DNA of 64,000 nt from Cerioporus squamosus (lineage: Eukaryota; Basidiomycota; Agaricomycetes; Polyporales; Polyporaceae): NCBI GenBank assembly GCA_022592435.1, contig JABYQS010000038.1, forward strand, positions 124,001-188,000. The letters are read 5' to 3'. This document shows, in pieces, positions 1-11,337 of this stretch. The position numbers and the translations under genes are program-made. The stretch's first letter is position 1; every line of letters begins with the position of its first letter. The notes under the pieces are model-generated. The model searched no databases and had not been told where the DNA came from. It saw only the letters and a list, made by a program, of their open reading frames with translations.

Positions 1-1352
1 TATATACAGAGCCCGTGGGAATTATACTCAACGAACCACATCACCTGATCGCGTATGTCACCCGTTACCGATCGTGTTTTGATGTGACAGTCACTAGCGA
101 CGTGATTTTTTCACCCCAAGACCTGTCTACTTCGTAGTCCAGGAACCTATGTAGGTCTCTTCTCAACCGGAAGTTGGAACCATGCTGGATCTACGATAAC
201 CTGGCGATTGTCGTGCTCAACTTTGCATTCGTCGCGTGTTCAGTACTGCTCTGGACGGAGGAAGAGACCCGAACTCTTGGACTTACCTTCCACCAGCATG
301 CGACAGGTCAGATTTGAGTCAGAGTGAGCAGGATGGATTCCATATGCAAGGCATGTGAAGGGACAAGTGAGTCTCGTCCCTCTGCCCTTCCTCCTAGTGA
401 ATCGTTGCGACTGACCTCCCTGAAAGTTGAAACCGCGTCAACCTCCACCAAGACGAAGTACGCTTTTTGATACCCCCATGCGATCCCCACGCAACCACTG
501 CGAGGCACTCCCTATGCACCTCCAGGCTATCGCTACATAGGCTTCCCTGTGCTTAACTTCCAGTGACTCCTCGTTCCGCTCGGCTCATACAGTAACATAG
601 CCCTATGTCCCTGGCGTCCACCATGCTGGAGATCACGGCGTCGCAACTCCGCGCTCGGCTCCCAATACAGTTATACCCGCAGTAGGCCCCGGCATCGTTG
701 TCCCTGCTGCATACCGGGCGGCAGGTACGGTCCATCTGACGCGCGCTCGGGCTCAGGCTCCGGACGCTGGGGGAACAGCAATTCAAGGACGATTGTCGGT
801 TGATGGCCTCCCATCCGCGGTCAAGGTGTCCGCTCTGGCTCTTTGTTTCTTGTGGGCAGGGAAGCGGTTGTGCACCCAGCCCTCCGTAACACATGCCTGC
901 CTCCCCTGCCACGAGACTTCTGCAGCTAACGACACTCGCACACTGGTAGGTCTATACGAGATCCTCAGACTAAGTATTCTCTCGAAGTGGAGGTATGGTC
1001 GTGAGGCGACACTTTAGCTGATCAGATGTGCTTTCTCAGAGCCGGTAATCGAAAACTTCAATATCGCGCCGTTGCTCGTCACACCTGATGAGTCAACCCT
1101 GACTGCCGACTTCCAGCTCCCGGATACGGTTGACATCTTTCCCGTACCGACCGACGATGCAGTCCCGCGACGCCTCGGGTCGACTAACGTGCGGTGGTGC
1201 CGGGAGTCGGGTACATGTCGACGTCCGACAGCCGTTCGCAGCAACGCCCTACAGTGCGGCCAGGCAACGCCCAAGACGCGAAGGCTTCTGGCAGTGGATA
1301 TAACGTCCGCACAAATGCCCTTCTTAGTACCTACAACGACTACTGTACTGCG
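1..1352. other. No gene recognised
   Basis: I see only short open frames on both strands, without family motifs, a convincing start, or introns joining them. The last part, just before 1353, should hold the promoter of the carboxylesterase, but I see no clear TATA box there. Confidence 0.5.
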
Positions 1353-3593
1353 ATGGGTCCCTCGTCCACCTCATCTCCTTTGCGCCGTCATGCATCGCGT
1401 GCATTCGTGGTCGCCGCGATCCTGTGCGCATACGGGCCTTGGTCCGTCCTCGCGCAATCCCCACAGGTGAAAGTCGGCGGGACCACTATCACCGGCGTGT
1501 TACAAAGTTTTCAGGGCGTGCCAGGCATCGACTTCTTCGGAGGTATGTTACACTTTGGTGGCGCGATCGTCGTATTCTGAACCATACTTTCTTTCGCCCA
1601 GGGATCCCCTTCGCGCAGCCCCCAGTTGGCAAGTTGCGCTTTGCGCCGCCCGTACTTCTGGACACGCCTGGTACCAACACCTTGGATGCAACGCAGTTCG
1701 GGGCGCCTTGCGTCCAGCTCAACGTACGTCGTGCCGTTTCGAGTCTCTGTAGGCCGCCTGAATACTGACGAGTCGTCCTTGTTGTCAGGTTTCTGGGGTC
1801 TCCGAGGACTGCCTCACCTTGAACGTCTTTCGGCCCTCAGGGATTAGCAGCAACGCGTCGCTTCCTGTCATGCTCTGGATCTACGGCGGCGGTTTCCTCC
1901 AGGGCTTCTCGTCCGCATTCAACGCCAGTGCCATCATTGCCCAGAGCGTTCTGCGAGTGAGTCCTGTCGTGGCACTGCAACCTGCGTCCGAATCCCACTG
2001 ACTCTCCCTTGCGCAGGGAACGCCTGTCCTGTATGTCAGCCTCAACTACCGCGTGGGGCCGTTTGGCTTCCCTCAGGGCACCGAGGCGGAGACGCGCGGC
2101 GCTCTGAACCTGGGGTTGAAGGACCAGCTCACCGCTTTGCAATGGGTGAAGAACCACATAGGCGCATTTGGTGGCGATCCGGACAAGGTATGTCCCTGCT
2201 CCTGCTCCCTCTGAAGGCAGCACCACGGCAGCACCATCGAGCTGACGACGACGGCGTACTATGTAGGTCACTATATTCGGGCAGAGCGCAGGTGCGGTCG
2301 CCATCGGGGATCTGTTCCTCAACTCTGGTCTTGAGAAGTTCGTCCGGGGTGCGGTGAGTCGGTGGACACCCACGTTCTGCAATCCCCTTCCTCACATGCA
2401 TCGCGGCTGCGCAGATATTCGAGTCAGGCTCGGCCGGTACGATCCCCTTCTTCAACGCGTCCCGTCGGGGCGTCGCCTGGGACAAGTTCGTCTCCGAAGT
2501 CCCGGCGTGCGCCAACGCGTCCGCGGGCGCCACGTTCTCGTGCATGCAGAGGGTCGACACTGCGACGCTGCTCACCGCATTGGAAGAGACGGCAGCGTCG
2601 TTCCCTGAGCCGTTCTTGTTTGTGCCCGTCCTCGACGGGCCGGATGGCCTCGTTCCCGATCTCCCGTCCAAGCTGCTCGCGGAAGGCAGATTTTCGAAGA
2701 TCCCGTTCATCGCGGGGACGAACCTGGACGAAGGTGCGCCCCTACTCAGGCTCAGTTGTGTTGTCTCACACATCGCCGAGCGCTGACTCCGAGCTCCAGG
2801 CACCCTCTTCACCCCGACCTCGCTCTCGACAGACGAGCAGGTCATCGACTTCTTCACGATCGAAGACCAGCCGTTCGCGGACCCGCCGCCCGCGAGTTTC
2901 CAGCAGGACGTCGCGACGCTCATGCAGCTCTACCCGGACGACCCCGCGCTCGGGTCGCCGTTCGGGACGGGGAACGAGACGTTCGGGCTCAGCAGCGAGT
3001 ACAAGCGCGTGTCCGCGATCATGGGCGACGCGACGACGCAGGCCCCGCGGCGCGAGTGGATCCGGGCGGCGAGCGGGGCGGGCGTGAGGACGTTTGGGTA
3101 TTACTTTACGGACCAGAACGCGGTTGCTAATGCTAGCCGTGGCGGTGAGTGCTGTGCGGGTTCGTGCTTGCAGAGTGCTTACTGATTAACTCGACTCTGG
3201 GCTTACGCTGGCAGTTGCTCACAAGGCGGAGGTTCCGTACGTATATGGCCAAACGGCGCTGACGAGCCCGAAGCCGGCGGTGCGCCTGCTCAGCGAGGCT
3301 ATGGTCGACTACTGGATCTCGTTCGCGGTCAGTCTCACCCCGAATGACGGCAAGGGGCTTAACAGTACGTCTTTACATAGTCGAGACCTCTGAACGAGGC
3401 TGCTGACCTCTGGTCTTCCCATGCAGAAACGACTTGGCCTGAGTACCAGTCCGGACAGCAGGTCCTGCTGCAGTTCGACACGGGGAGCTTTGCGCCGAAC
3501 GCTACGACGCCGACTTTTGCGATCATCTCTGATGACTACCGCGCGGAGCAGATCGACTTCATCATTTCCATCGCTGGTGATCTTGGAGAGTAG
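1353..3593 (+). CDS. Secreted type-B carboxylesterase/lipase
   Basis: Alpha/beta-hydrolase of the carboxylesterase type-B family (Pfam COesterase), expected to hydrolyse carboxylic esters outside the cell. Nine exons: 1353-1542, 1602-1723, 1789-1956, 2017-2187, 2267-2353, 2415-2733, 2800-3144, 3215-3364 and 3427-3593, giving 572 aa, a normal family length. All introns are GT-AG and 50-80 bases. The N-terminus has a basic stretch, a hydrophobic core and an Ala-Gln cleavage site near residue 35. The GIPFAQPPVG and EDCLTLNVFRP blocks are typical. The nucleophile lies in GQSAG (Ser about 224), the acid in GTNLDE (Glu about 352) and the histidine in AHKAEVPYVYG (His about 470), so the triad is complete. 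The start was chosen because the signal peptide begins there. Substrate cannot be told from sequence. Confidence 0.93.
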
Positions 3594-4050
3594 GTTTCCT
3601 TCAGTGTTCCCTCAGTGCTCAGTGGCGAACGACTTCTCGTGTGGACGTACTTCAATGTAATGGTAGCCAGGCAATTTATGCGATATCTTACGCAACACTG
3701 CTCGCTCGTTCGGTGATCTCTCAACGGCGCTCTATGCAGCACTTTGCTCGTTGACCATGCCTACCACATGCGCATCAATTCCTGGTCAATCCTCCAACGA
3801 GTTCTCGCGTCGTCTAGACGGTAGCGGGAAATCATTCTCACTGCATTCTTATGGTCGGCCGCCCTTCAATGCTTCCCCTGCCCACTGTCGCAAACCAACA
3901 TGGACCTCATACAGTCATCGTCCCCATCCTCCAAGCGATGTGCGCTTCGCGATCCGGAAGGACGCCTGGGCATCTGTTGAAACTGCATGAAGTTCGTCAG
4001 TCCGTGCATCACACAATCTTGACAGCATGACACTCAACCTGTGCGCTCAT
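3594..4050. other. Intergenic, no gene recognised
   Basis: Space between the 3' ends of two convergent genes (carboxylesterase + and BTB protein -). It should contain both terminators. No coding signal is recognisable. Confidence 0.6.
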
Positions 4051-5173
4051 TCAACACTTAGGCCAGGACCCCACAACATCCCCGATATCGAACGTCTTAG
4101 GAAGCTCCTGCCATACCACCTTCCGTCTGGCCTCAACGCGACCTTCAGCCCATCTCTTGCAGGTATCGCATAAGGCGTTCAGAGGAAACATCTCCAGGAC
4201 GCCCCGCAGAGCGAGGTTGCCGAGCACCGCTCGCCAGTCCTCCCTCAAACGATCCACCACCGAGTCCTTCCAGATACGCCTGCAGGCACCGCCCTTCTGG
4301 CACCCATGGTGTTCAGGCTGGCTATCGCGCAAAGGAGCGACGTAGTCCGCGGCGGCAGCGGTGAGGTCCTGAATGCCGTCGATACAACGTTGGGTATCGT
4401 CCTCGGAGAGATACTCTGTCGTTCCGTCGTCGTGGGTGTAGCCCTTCAGCACGGCACCACCAAGGCAGGCGCAGTGGTAGAAGGCCGCCGGTAAGACGGA
4501 TGGGATGTTCAGGATACGTGCGAAGTTGATCGCGACGATAGCTTGCGAGAGCAGTCTTGACCGCTTTGTAGCGATGTTCCCGCGCTCAAGGATCTTTCTC
4601 TCGCCGGGACGAGCCCATATCCCGCAGACGGAGCGATCGATGGTTATCCAGGCATTGTAGTTGTCGGAATAGACAGTCTTGAGACCCGCGATGGCGAATT
4701 CCATGACGTTCGCCATCTCGTACATGTGGGAGAGGCGAAGCAACGCGGAGAGCATGGGGAAGTCCTGAAGCTTGAAAGTACTTCTGCTGCGAGGGAGCCC
4801 ATATCATTCAGGCGATCGAAAGTCTCGCAGTACAAATTTCTACTCACATACTGCTCTTGGGTAGTAAGATGCGCAGGAGGTGACGCCAATCGTGCGCAGA
4901 GTCCTTGAGAGTAACGACCGGGACGCCATCGCAACTCGCATCCGGAGATAGATGGGTAGAAGACAAGAGATTGCGTAGTATAGGAGACTGTTCAGAGAGG
5001 AGGCCCTTGTATACCCGGAAGGCGGTACCTTGCACGTCGAGGATGAGACTCCCGTCAGCCAACCAGAACTCCTGGTCTCTGACATACCCCTCAGAAGGCA
5101 CGGAAATGTCTTCCTCAGAGCGAGCGCGTTTTGCAGGGCGACCGTCGATGACACTGCTCGACGACTCGTCCAT
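4051..5173 (-). CDS. BTB/POZ domain protein
   Basis: Two exons, 5173-4848 and 4786-4051, joined by a GT-AG intron of 61 bases, give about 353 aa. An acceptor three bases downstream would also keep the frame. The first exon holds an acidic, NLS-like start (KRARSEED) followed by the BTB core: WLADGSLILDVQGTAFRVYKG, then LLSEQSPILRNLL and VVTLKDSAHDWRHLLRILL. The second exon continues with TFKLQDFPMLSALLRLSHMYEM. The C-terminal half is rich in Cys and His (FYHCACLGG, HHGCQKGGAC, LNALCDTCKRW), as in the many Agaricomycete BTB proteins whose role is unknown. BTB domains usually mediate dimerisation or Cullin-3 binding. That role is inference here. Confidence 0.85.
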
Positions 5174-6070
5174 GTCAAGTCCAGCACTGTTCTGAAGAAG
5201 GGGTTATGATGATGGATGAACCTCTGAAAGAGACGTAGACGCTGGAGGTACCTTCGACTACTGGTAGCACTTACGTATTACCGCAGCACCATGATACAGA
5301 ACACGAGCATAAAAATCAATTGAGCTCTCATTCTCCGATCTGGCAACGTTTGCAACTACGGACATGAGGCTGTGATGCTGCATAGCTAACTTGTACCACA
5401 CTGGTCTGCTCCGACTCTCGAATGTCAACACAAATCCTGAGCCTCGATTTTTCCAGCTCTGGTCTTGTACCAGCTCGTACCGTGCGGGGACTGCGGTTGT
5501 ATGACCCCGCACGTCTGGGTCCGAGGCCAGGCCCCTTCATCCCAGCATCCAGATATCGTCTCCGACAGGTCTCAGATAGCAACCGCAAGGCTGTTCTACA
5601 GATCTTCTCTCTTCCGTGCTGCGTTGGACGCGGTACTGATACTGGGGGATATGTGCAGCAGATACCAGAGCGATGCCTCACTAGACGGCAGATTTACGAT
5701 GTTCTACAGTATGTACGTCGCATCGACGGTGCAGGGAAACCTAAGGGATATATGGGAAATCTGAATCCAAATGAGTGTGTGAATGTATATCGGACGAGAC
5801 CTCACCACGAACGAATGGTAGACGGAGTGATTCTCTTCTAAGACAAAGTACTTTATCTACTTAGCGCTGCCTGGGGCTAACCGCCTCTGTCTGGGGGTGC
5901 AGTGCGCTCCCAAGGCTGGACCGAGACATACGTTCCTCCGAGCGCCCTGAGAAGACGAGGCTGTTACCTCAGCCTGCAGCGGTTGCCGCCGCCGCTATGA
6001 CCGCGACGCTATCAGGGTGTGGTTTGACTAGCGCCATCTGAGCGGCAGGATGCTGCAAGTTGAAGTCCGC
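5174..6070. other. Intergenic, no supported gene
   Basis: A plus-strand frame at 5465-5764 has hydrophobic patches but no family signature or splice partners, and I do not call it. The BTB promoter should lie at the left side. Confidence 0.45.
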
Positions 6071-7583
6071 TCAGGCCGCGTTTCCGGACCTCGCTGAACC
6101 GGACTCAAGGTCCGCGGGCTCTTTGTGGTCGTAGATCTCTAGAGACTGGCGGTCGTGCGTGCGAGACACTGAGACGTTGATCGCCACAGGACGGAGCGGG
6201 TAGTCATGCGAGAGCTCCTGATTGCGGGCTTGTCTGTCCGACACGCCCTGCGGACCCGACGAGTCGTTGAGAGTGTATCCGAGACCGACACGGATGATGA
6301 TGAGCGTGAAGACGAGGCCCTATGAAAGTTGCATGACAGATGTCAGCGGGCTCTCTTCGCAAACGTAGGGTACAGCAAACCAAAACTTACGATGAGCGGT
6401 TGGAGGGCGTCCAAGCAGACGTACTGCGCGTTGGAGCCTGCGGCGTAGGTGCCGAGCAGGGACGCCAGTGCGGCGGAGTAGATAGCCGCAGACTGGATGA
6501 GCGTCTCGATGACATCCCACTGAGACGTCGCAGCGATGCCCGCGCGGTACTTGCGCACTTTGCGGTTCGACCACATGATCCGTGCCGTAATGAAGACTAG
6601 ACGCGATCAGAAAGATTTGGGAGTCAGCATGGGGACGGGACGGTTGTAATGCCGGACAGGAAGTGATTGACAGCGGCGGCGACGCGGGCATAGTGAGTGT
6701 TAGGATGGTAGTGTGTATATAGCCCGAAGTACGGATACGATGGGAGAAAGCGAGATATGTTGACGAGATGAAACTGGATACTCACAGGTAGCCAGGACGT
6801 TCGTCGTAAGGGAGAGGACAAAGAACGAGGTGATCCACGGCTGGAGATTGCTCTCGAAGATCGGCGTGGTACCGTCGATGAGCGTGAACTCGTAGCAAGC
6901 GCCGTATCCCGCAACTATCGGGGTCCGAGTTGTAAGTACAGGGGAACGAAGAGAGACATAAGAGGGGACGTACTCGCAGTGGCGAACAGGAGCCCTATAG
7001 GTAGTACCACGATCCACCACGCACGGTTCCATACGATCCAAAGGCGGTAAGACTGTCAAATATGCAAAAATGAGCCATATGAGCGTTCACCACCTATGGA
7101 AGGACTTACAACGAAGGAGTCGCCAACAAGCGTCATGGTGATAAAGATGACGTTCTTTGCTATGTGCGTTGGGTTGTTGAGCCTCAGATAGAAGTTCAAC
7201 GTCCCATCAGGCTTCCCTCCTTCGTTCACAAAGCCCACCACAGCTCGTTGGACATCCAAGATCAAGTGCTGCATCGAGAACGGCAATGAACGACTATTGC
7301 AGCAGGCAGAAACATGGGACGTACCGCGACAGAAAGGACGTACATGAGCGTGGACGTCGCGAAGAGCATTTTATTGAGGGAGGACCGGCTCCGGACCTTC
7401 TCCCTGTAGAGCAGGATCCATATCGCAATGACGTACAGGACAGAGAACGCCCCGAAGATCAGCGATTCGAGGAAGAACGCGATGAGCTACCAGCTACGTC
7501 AGTATGCCAAGACCAAGAAAGACCGGGGACGGCAGACAGCTCACCTCAGCTCTGGGCAAGGGGAAAGCCTCCTCGGGAGACAT
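6071..7583 (-). CDS. Seven-TM integral membrane protein, uncharacterised Agaricomycete family
   Basis: Seven exons on the minus strand (7583-7545, 7486-7325, 7268-7110, 7052-6974, 6914-6786, 6596-6391, 6319-6071) give 340 aa with every junction in frame. The protein starts MSPEEAFPLPRAELIAFFLE. It has about seven hydrophobic segments, including AFSVLYVIAIWILLY, MLFATSTLMYVLSVA, VIFITMTLVGDSFVSYRLW, WWIVVLPIGLLFATAIAGY, WITSFFVLSLTTNVLATFF, AAIYSAALASLLGTY and LVFTLIIIRVGLGY. The DSFVSYRLWIVWNR block after the third helix and NVLATFFITARIMW after the fifth are hallmarks I recognise from a large orphan family in mushrooms. The cytosolic tail is polar. The molecular function is unknown; receptor-like topology is only a guess. 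Confidence 0.88.
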
Positions 7584-7660
7584 CTCTGCAGGTCGAGGGA
7601 GACGGGACCTGAAAGAGAGGGAGGCAAAATCTTGGCGCGGGGTCGGGTGGTCCTGTCATG

Positions 7661-7667
7661 TATAAAT
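7661..7667 (-). promoter_or_regulatory. TATA-like box upstream of the seven-TM gene
   Basis: ATTTATA on the minus strand lies 78 bases before the ATG at 7583. The position fits a fungal TATA element; no experimental evidence. Confidence 0.35.
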
Positions 7668-9942
7668 ACGCGGGCAGCAGACGAGCAGCCGACCGTCTCG
7701 GGAATCCAATATGCAAGGCGAGATCTATGAGACGATGGTGACGCGCCGCGGCAACTATAGTCGTGGTCCGAGCCCTCCCAACGCGCCCGCGACTCCGCAG
7801 GATTCAATGCTCTGTACCCGAAAAGATTGCACAGTGGCAACGGCGAATGCACGAACCTACCGGGGTCTTTGAATGGTTTGTAAAGATGTCCCTGAGTCCT
7901 GTTGATCCTGGAGGAGCGTTAGATAAAGAAGCGCTGCTGTCTGGCTGTGCAGAATCTCCACTTCGGTGCAGACCGCGCTCGCTTCTCACACCCACGCCTA
8001 ACACGCCCCGCAGTGACATACGTACGGCAGACCCCAGGCGATCAACGGGAACTCACCAGATGGCCAAAAGCCGATGACAGCGAGCGAGCTGCTAGCCTCT
8101 TTTGCTGGTCCCCTCGAACTGGAAGGGACCCTGTGGTACGAGTCGAGCGCGCGAGAGGTAGGAAGTGCTATGTGGGGCGTGCAGTCGTGTAACAGTAGTA
8201 GCTTTAGCGGTCTTCTGCGCACTTTGCCGAGCGCACCCGATATTGCCACGTTCTAGAGGGAAACGCTTCCAACAGGGCGGTCCGAATTGACAGGGACCTC
8301 GCGGGTTCAAGTCCTACTGGTGCGAATCAGCTCTCCGGGTGCTCGTTAGGGGATTGGAACGGGGCGGAGAACTATACGCAGTAGAGCATGAGCGAACAAA
8401 TTGTACCAGTTGACTGTTGACGATGCGCGACTCATGAGAGCAACACGATTGGGTCGGGCGAAAGGAGCCTGCGAAGCTGCGGGGGTGCCATGGTGGCACT
8501 ACCGTAACTTTGACAGCCCCGCATCTGGCCTCGTCCATGTTCTGATACCGCCCTCGCAAGCGAAAGACCAAATACAATTCGAACTGTCATATGTGTGACA
8601 ACTCTGAGAGCAACGCGAGAATGGTCGCACTGGACGTACCCATGCACCTGCTCCCACACGGGCGAGGTCTTTGATCACCGATCAGAATCTGTTCAGAATG
8701 GCGATATGCAAAACAAACAACGCCTGCAACCTGCACGTCGCTATATGCAACATATGTACATTTTATCAGCGAACGGTTCACGACTCGTACTGCGGACATA
8801 CCTTGATCGCATATTTCGGGCTTCGCCGCATTCCAGATGCTCACCGGGCTCGCCAGCGCGAGTGCCGACCGCCCGTCCCGCAAGAAGAGTGCGGACACCG
8901 TCCCACCACCACACCTGAGCTTGCCATGAGCAGGTATGTACGTGCAGGTCCGGTTCCATTGTTTCGACCTCACTGATTAAGGTGAATTCTGGCGCCTGGT
9001 ATAGGACGGTGAGCATCAACGGCCCCGGTACTAACTGGTTGCACTTACCTCACCGAAGTGCCGCAACATGCGTCGGGGAGGCGGTGTGACAGCGCCAAGG
9101 AGGGCACCCTGGCGATCGAGGAATGCGGCTCCGAACGCAGTCGCAGCACAAGACACGTGTGTACCTAACTGCTCGGCACCTCTGGCGAGAACCACAGAGT
9201 CAAAGGTTAGTGCACCCTCCTGTTCGTTCCGACCGCCATCCTCAACCGCTCCTTTCCAGCATGCTGCTTCACCGGACTGTTCGAGTTCTGAAAGGCTTCA
9301 GGGCAGGGGTTTGAACTTGAGACAAGATCCGGGGAGCGTTCGGCTTATCTCCAACTCGTGGCAAGTCCTCCAGGTCGCGTGCGAGCAGGTATGTCACATA
9401 ACGTTACGGCACCCATCGAGACGCTGTTTCCTAGTCGTCGCCTTCTCGAGCTTCCGTACCTCTCATGCTTGCTGGTGGCTTGTGAAACTCTGATTACGAG
9501 TCCGAGGTTGCAGTGTGTGAGAACGTTCGTTCATGAGCGATTTCCGCCTCGTCTGCAGACGCGACGTTGGTGACCGCTCAGCACAGGCTACGGAGATCAT
9601 GAAATTGACACACTCACTGCACGTCCAAGGGCAACTTGGTATCGTACGGGACGAGCTCCGTTTCGCGTTGCCGCCGTTGGCGAGTCGCGCGACCCGCGCA
9701 CCAATGGGGTTGGGGACCACTTGCTATTGGCGTATGCGTGAGGTCCCGTGCTGCCGTATGGCAGAGCCTTACCGCCGCTGCAACAGCACCTTCACACAGT
9801 GACGTACCATATCGAACGATGCCACGACGCTTCCAAGACGAATGCGGAGAGCTTCAGGCCACAACCTACGTTCTCACTGCGATAAGTGTGGGCTCCGCGT
9901 CTCACGCAACGCGGAACAAGCAGCCTGCATCCGGAGAGACGA

Positions 9943-9949
9943 TATATAA
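9943..9949 (+). promoter_or_regulatory. TATA-like box upstream of the amine oxidase
   Basis: TATATAA lies about 93 bases before the ATG at 10042. Confidence 0.4.
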
Positions 9950-10753
9950 GTGCGCAAGAATGCAAACGAGCGAACTCCCCGACGCTCCCGAGCTCCTAAA
10001 CTCCATACCTTGGGTCTTAACTGTGGTTCTTGATTCGACTCATGGTGCACTCCTTGACGTCGGCCGTCTTGTGGCTGGCGTTGCACGTCTTCCTCTCCGC
10101 TCTTGCACTGCCTGTCGTCCCGGAAAGACAAACAGTGCTCTCGTCCGGACACGGGCGCAAGGATACGAAGGTCCTCATACTCGGCGGCGGCGTGGCGGGA
10201 ATCATTGCGGCGCGGACGCTCCACCAGCAAGGCATCAACGACTTCATCATCCTGGAAGCCCGGAACGAGCTCGGAGGACGCATGATGAGCCGCTCCTTCG
10301 GCGTCGAGGGCAACCGGCAGATGGTCGAGGTGGGTGCCAACTGGGTGCAAGGTACGCAGACGGGGGACGGTCCTGCGAACCCCATATGGGAGCTCGCGAA
10401 GAAGCACAACGTGTCCCTCCACTCGAGCCACTACTTCGGAAGCGTCTGTGAGTGGACCCAACCCGTGGGCGAAGTGGTATATGCGGGCTTACGGCAGTTG
10501 CAGCAACGTATGACGACTCGGGTCCGTTTGACTTTCAAGACGTCTTCCAGCAATCAATTGACAACTTCGACAAGCTCACTGCAATCGCCGGTCAGCCCGC
10601 TTCCTCTCTGTCTACGCCTATGGAAGGGTAGCACTCACCCCAAACGCAGGTGCGCGCGTCCCAAAGCGTCTCGTCGACATGACCGCGCGGAGCGGATACG
10701 CGCTCTCCGGCTCTCGACCGCGCTCGCGATACGAGATGGCCGCCGAGTACTAT

Positions 10754-10826
10754 CACGGCGGGCACTGCCCCGGAACCGGCGGCGAGAAATCTTTGTGTAA
10801 TCCTCCACGTAGCTCAGCTGCCGCGG
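10754..10826. repeat. Left inverted arm of the MITE
   Basis: Pairs with 11265-11337. The outer 27 bases are diverged, partly by transitions, and the inner 46 bases are nearly identical. Confidence 0.88.
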
Positions 10827-11264
10827 GATTTATAACAACATAATAGAGTGCGGAAAACCTTACCATTCGTGGGACTGCACCCGTCACTTTAGGACGCAGA
10901 AAAGGACGCCTTTCGCCAACTTTCCCGGTGAGATAATGGAAGGCCTTAATTGTAGCGTACTCCAGACTTCTTTAGCGTCCGAAAAGTTTGGCTAGACAGG
11001 TTACCTTTGTCTTCGCTATCTGGTGACTAGAAATCTTGATAGAGCGGGAAATCTTCTGATAATCAGTGGAGAATGACCATAGAAGGACACCTTTGTCCCA
11101 CTATCGTTTCGTGCGTCAAGAAAGTTCAGTTGAAGGTAATATTTCTCGTACCTTTCCAGAGGCGCAAAATTCCGGACAAAGGTGTCCTTTCTTGGGCCCA
11201 TGTAAGACCGTCAACGTTCTGTGAAAGGTCAGACTTTCGGAACCTGATAATATTGTCAGAAACT

Positions 11265-11337
11265 CCGCGGCAGCTGAGCTCAGTCGAGGATTACACGAAG
11301 ATTTCTCGCCACCAATTTCGGAGCTATGCCCGCCGTG
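11265..11337. repeat. Right inverted arm of the MITE
   Basis: Reverse-complement partner of 10754-10826, followed directly by the second TAT copy of the target duplication. Confidence 0.88.

Larger units (their letters stand above)
7584..10041. other. Gene-poor interval, possibly decayed sequence
   Basis: About 2.4 kb without a supportable gene. Open frames on both strands at 8587-9019 have LRDG-like and hydrophobic patches that faintly recall fungal seven-TM genes, but no stretch is long enough to assign. Promoter sequence for the amine oxidase lies at the right end. Confidence 0.4.
10754..11337. mobile_element. Foldback MITE inside an amine oxidase exon
   Basis: A 584-base non-coding element bounded by a 3-base duplication TAT (10751-10753 and 11338-11340). 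Its ends are inverted repeats starting CACGGCGGGCA. The arm 10781-10826 matches the reverse complement of 11265-11310 at nearly every position. Weaker inverted similarity continues inward, including AAGGACRCCTTT blocks, so most of the element could fold into one hairpin. It encodes no protein. A 3-base duplication and a terminal CAC fit the CACTA (CMC) superfamily, and PIF/Harbinger also makes 3-base duplications; the assignment is tentative. Some arm mismatches are transitions, which may reflect C-to-T decay. Confidence 0.9.

Noticed and set aside
8270..8330. tRNA-like T-loop (GGTTCAAGTCC)
   Set aside because: The stem does not pair, and no matching acceptor, D or anticodon arms are found upstream.
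8587..9019. Possible relic of a DUF6533-like gene on the minus strand
   Set aside because: Only an LRDG-like word and loose hydrophobicity are present, with no ordered motifs.
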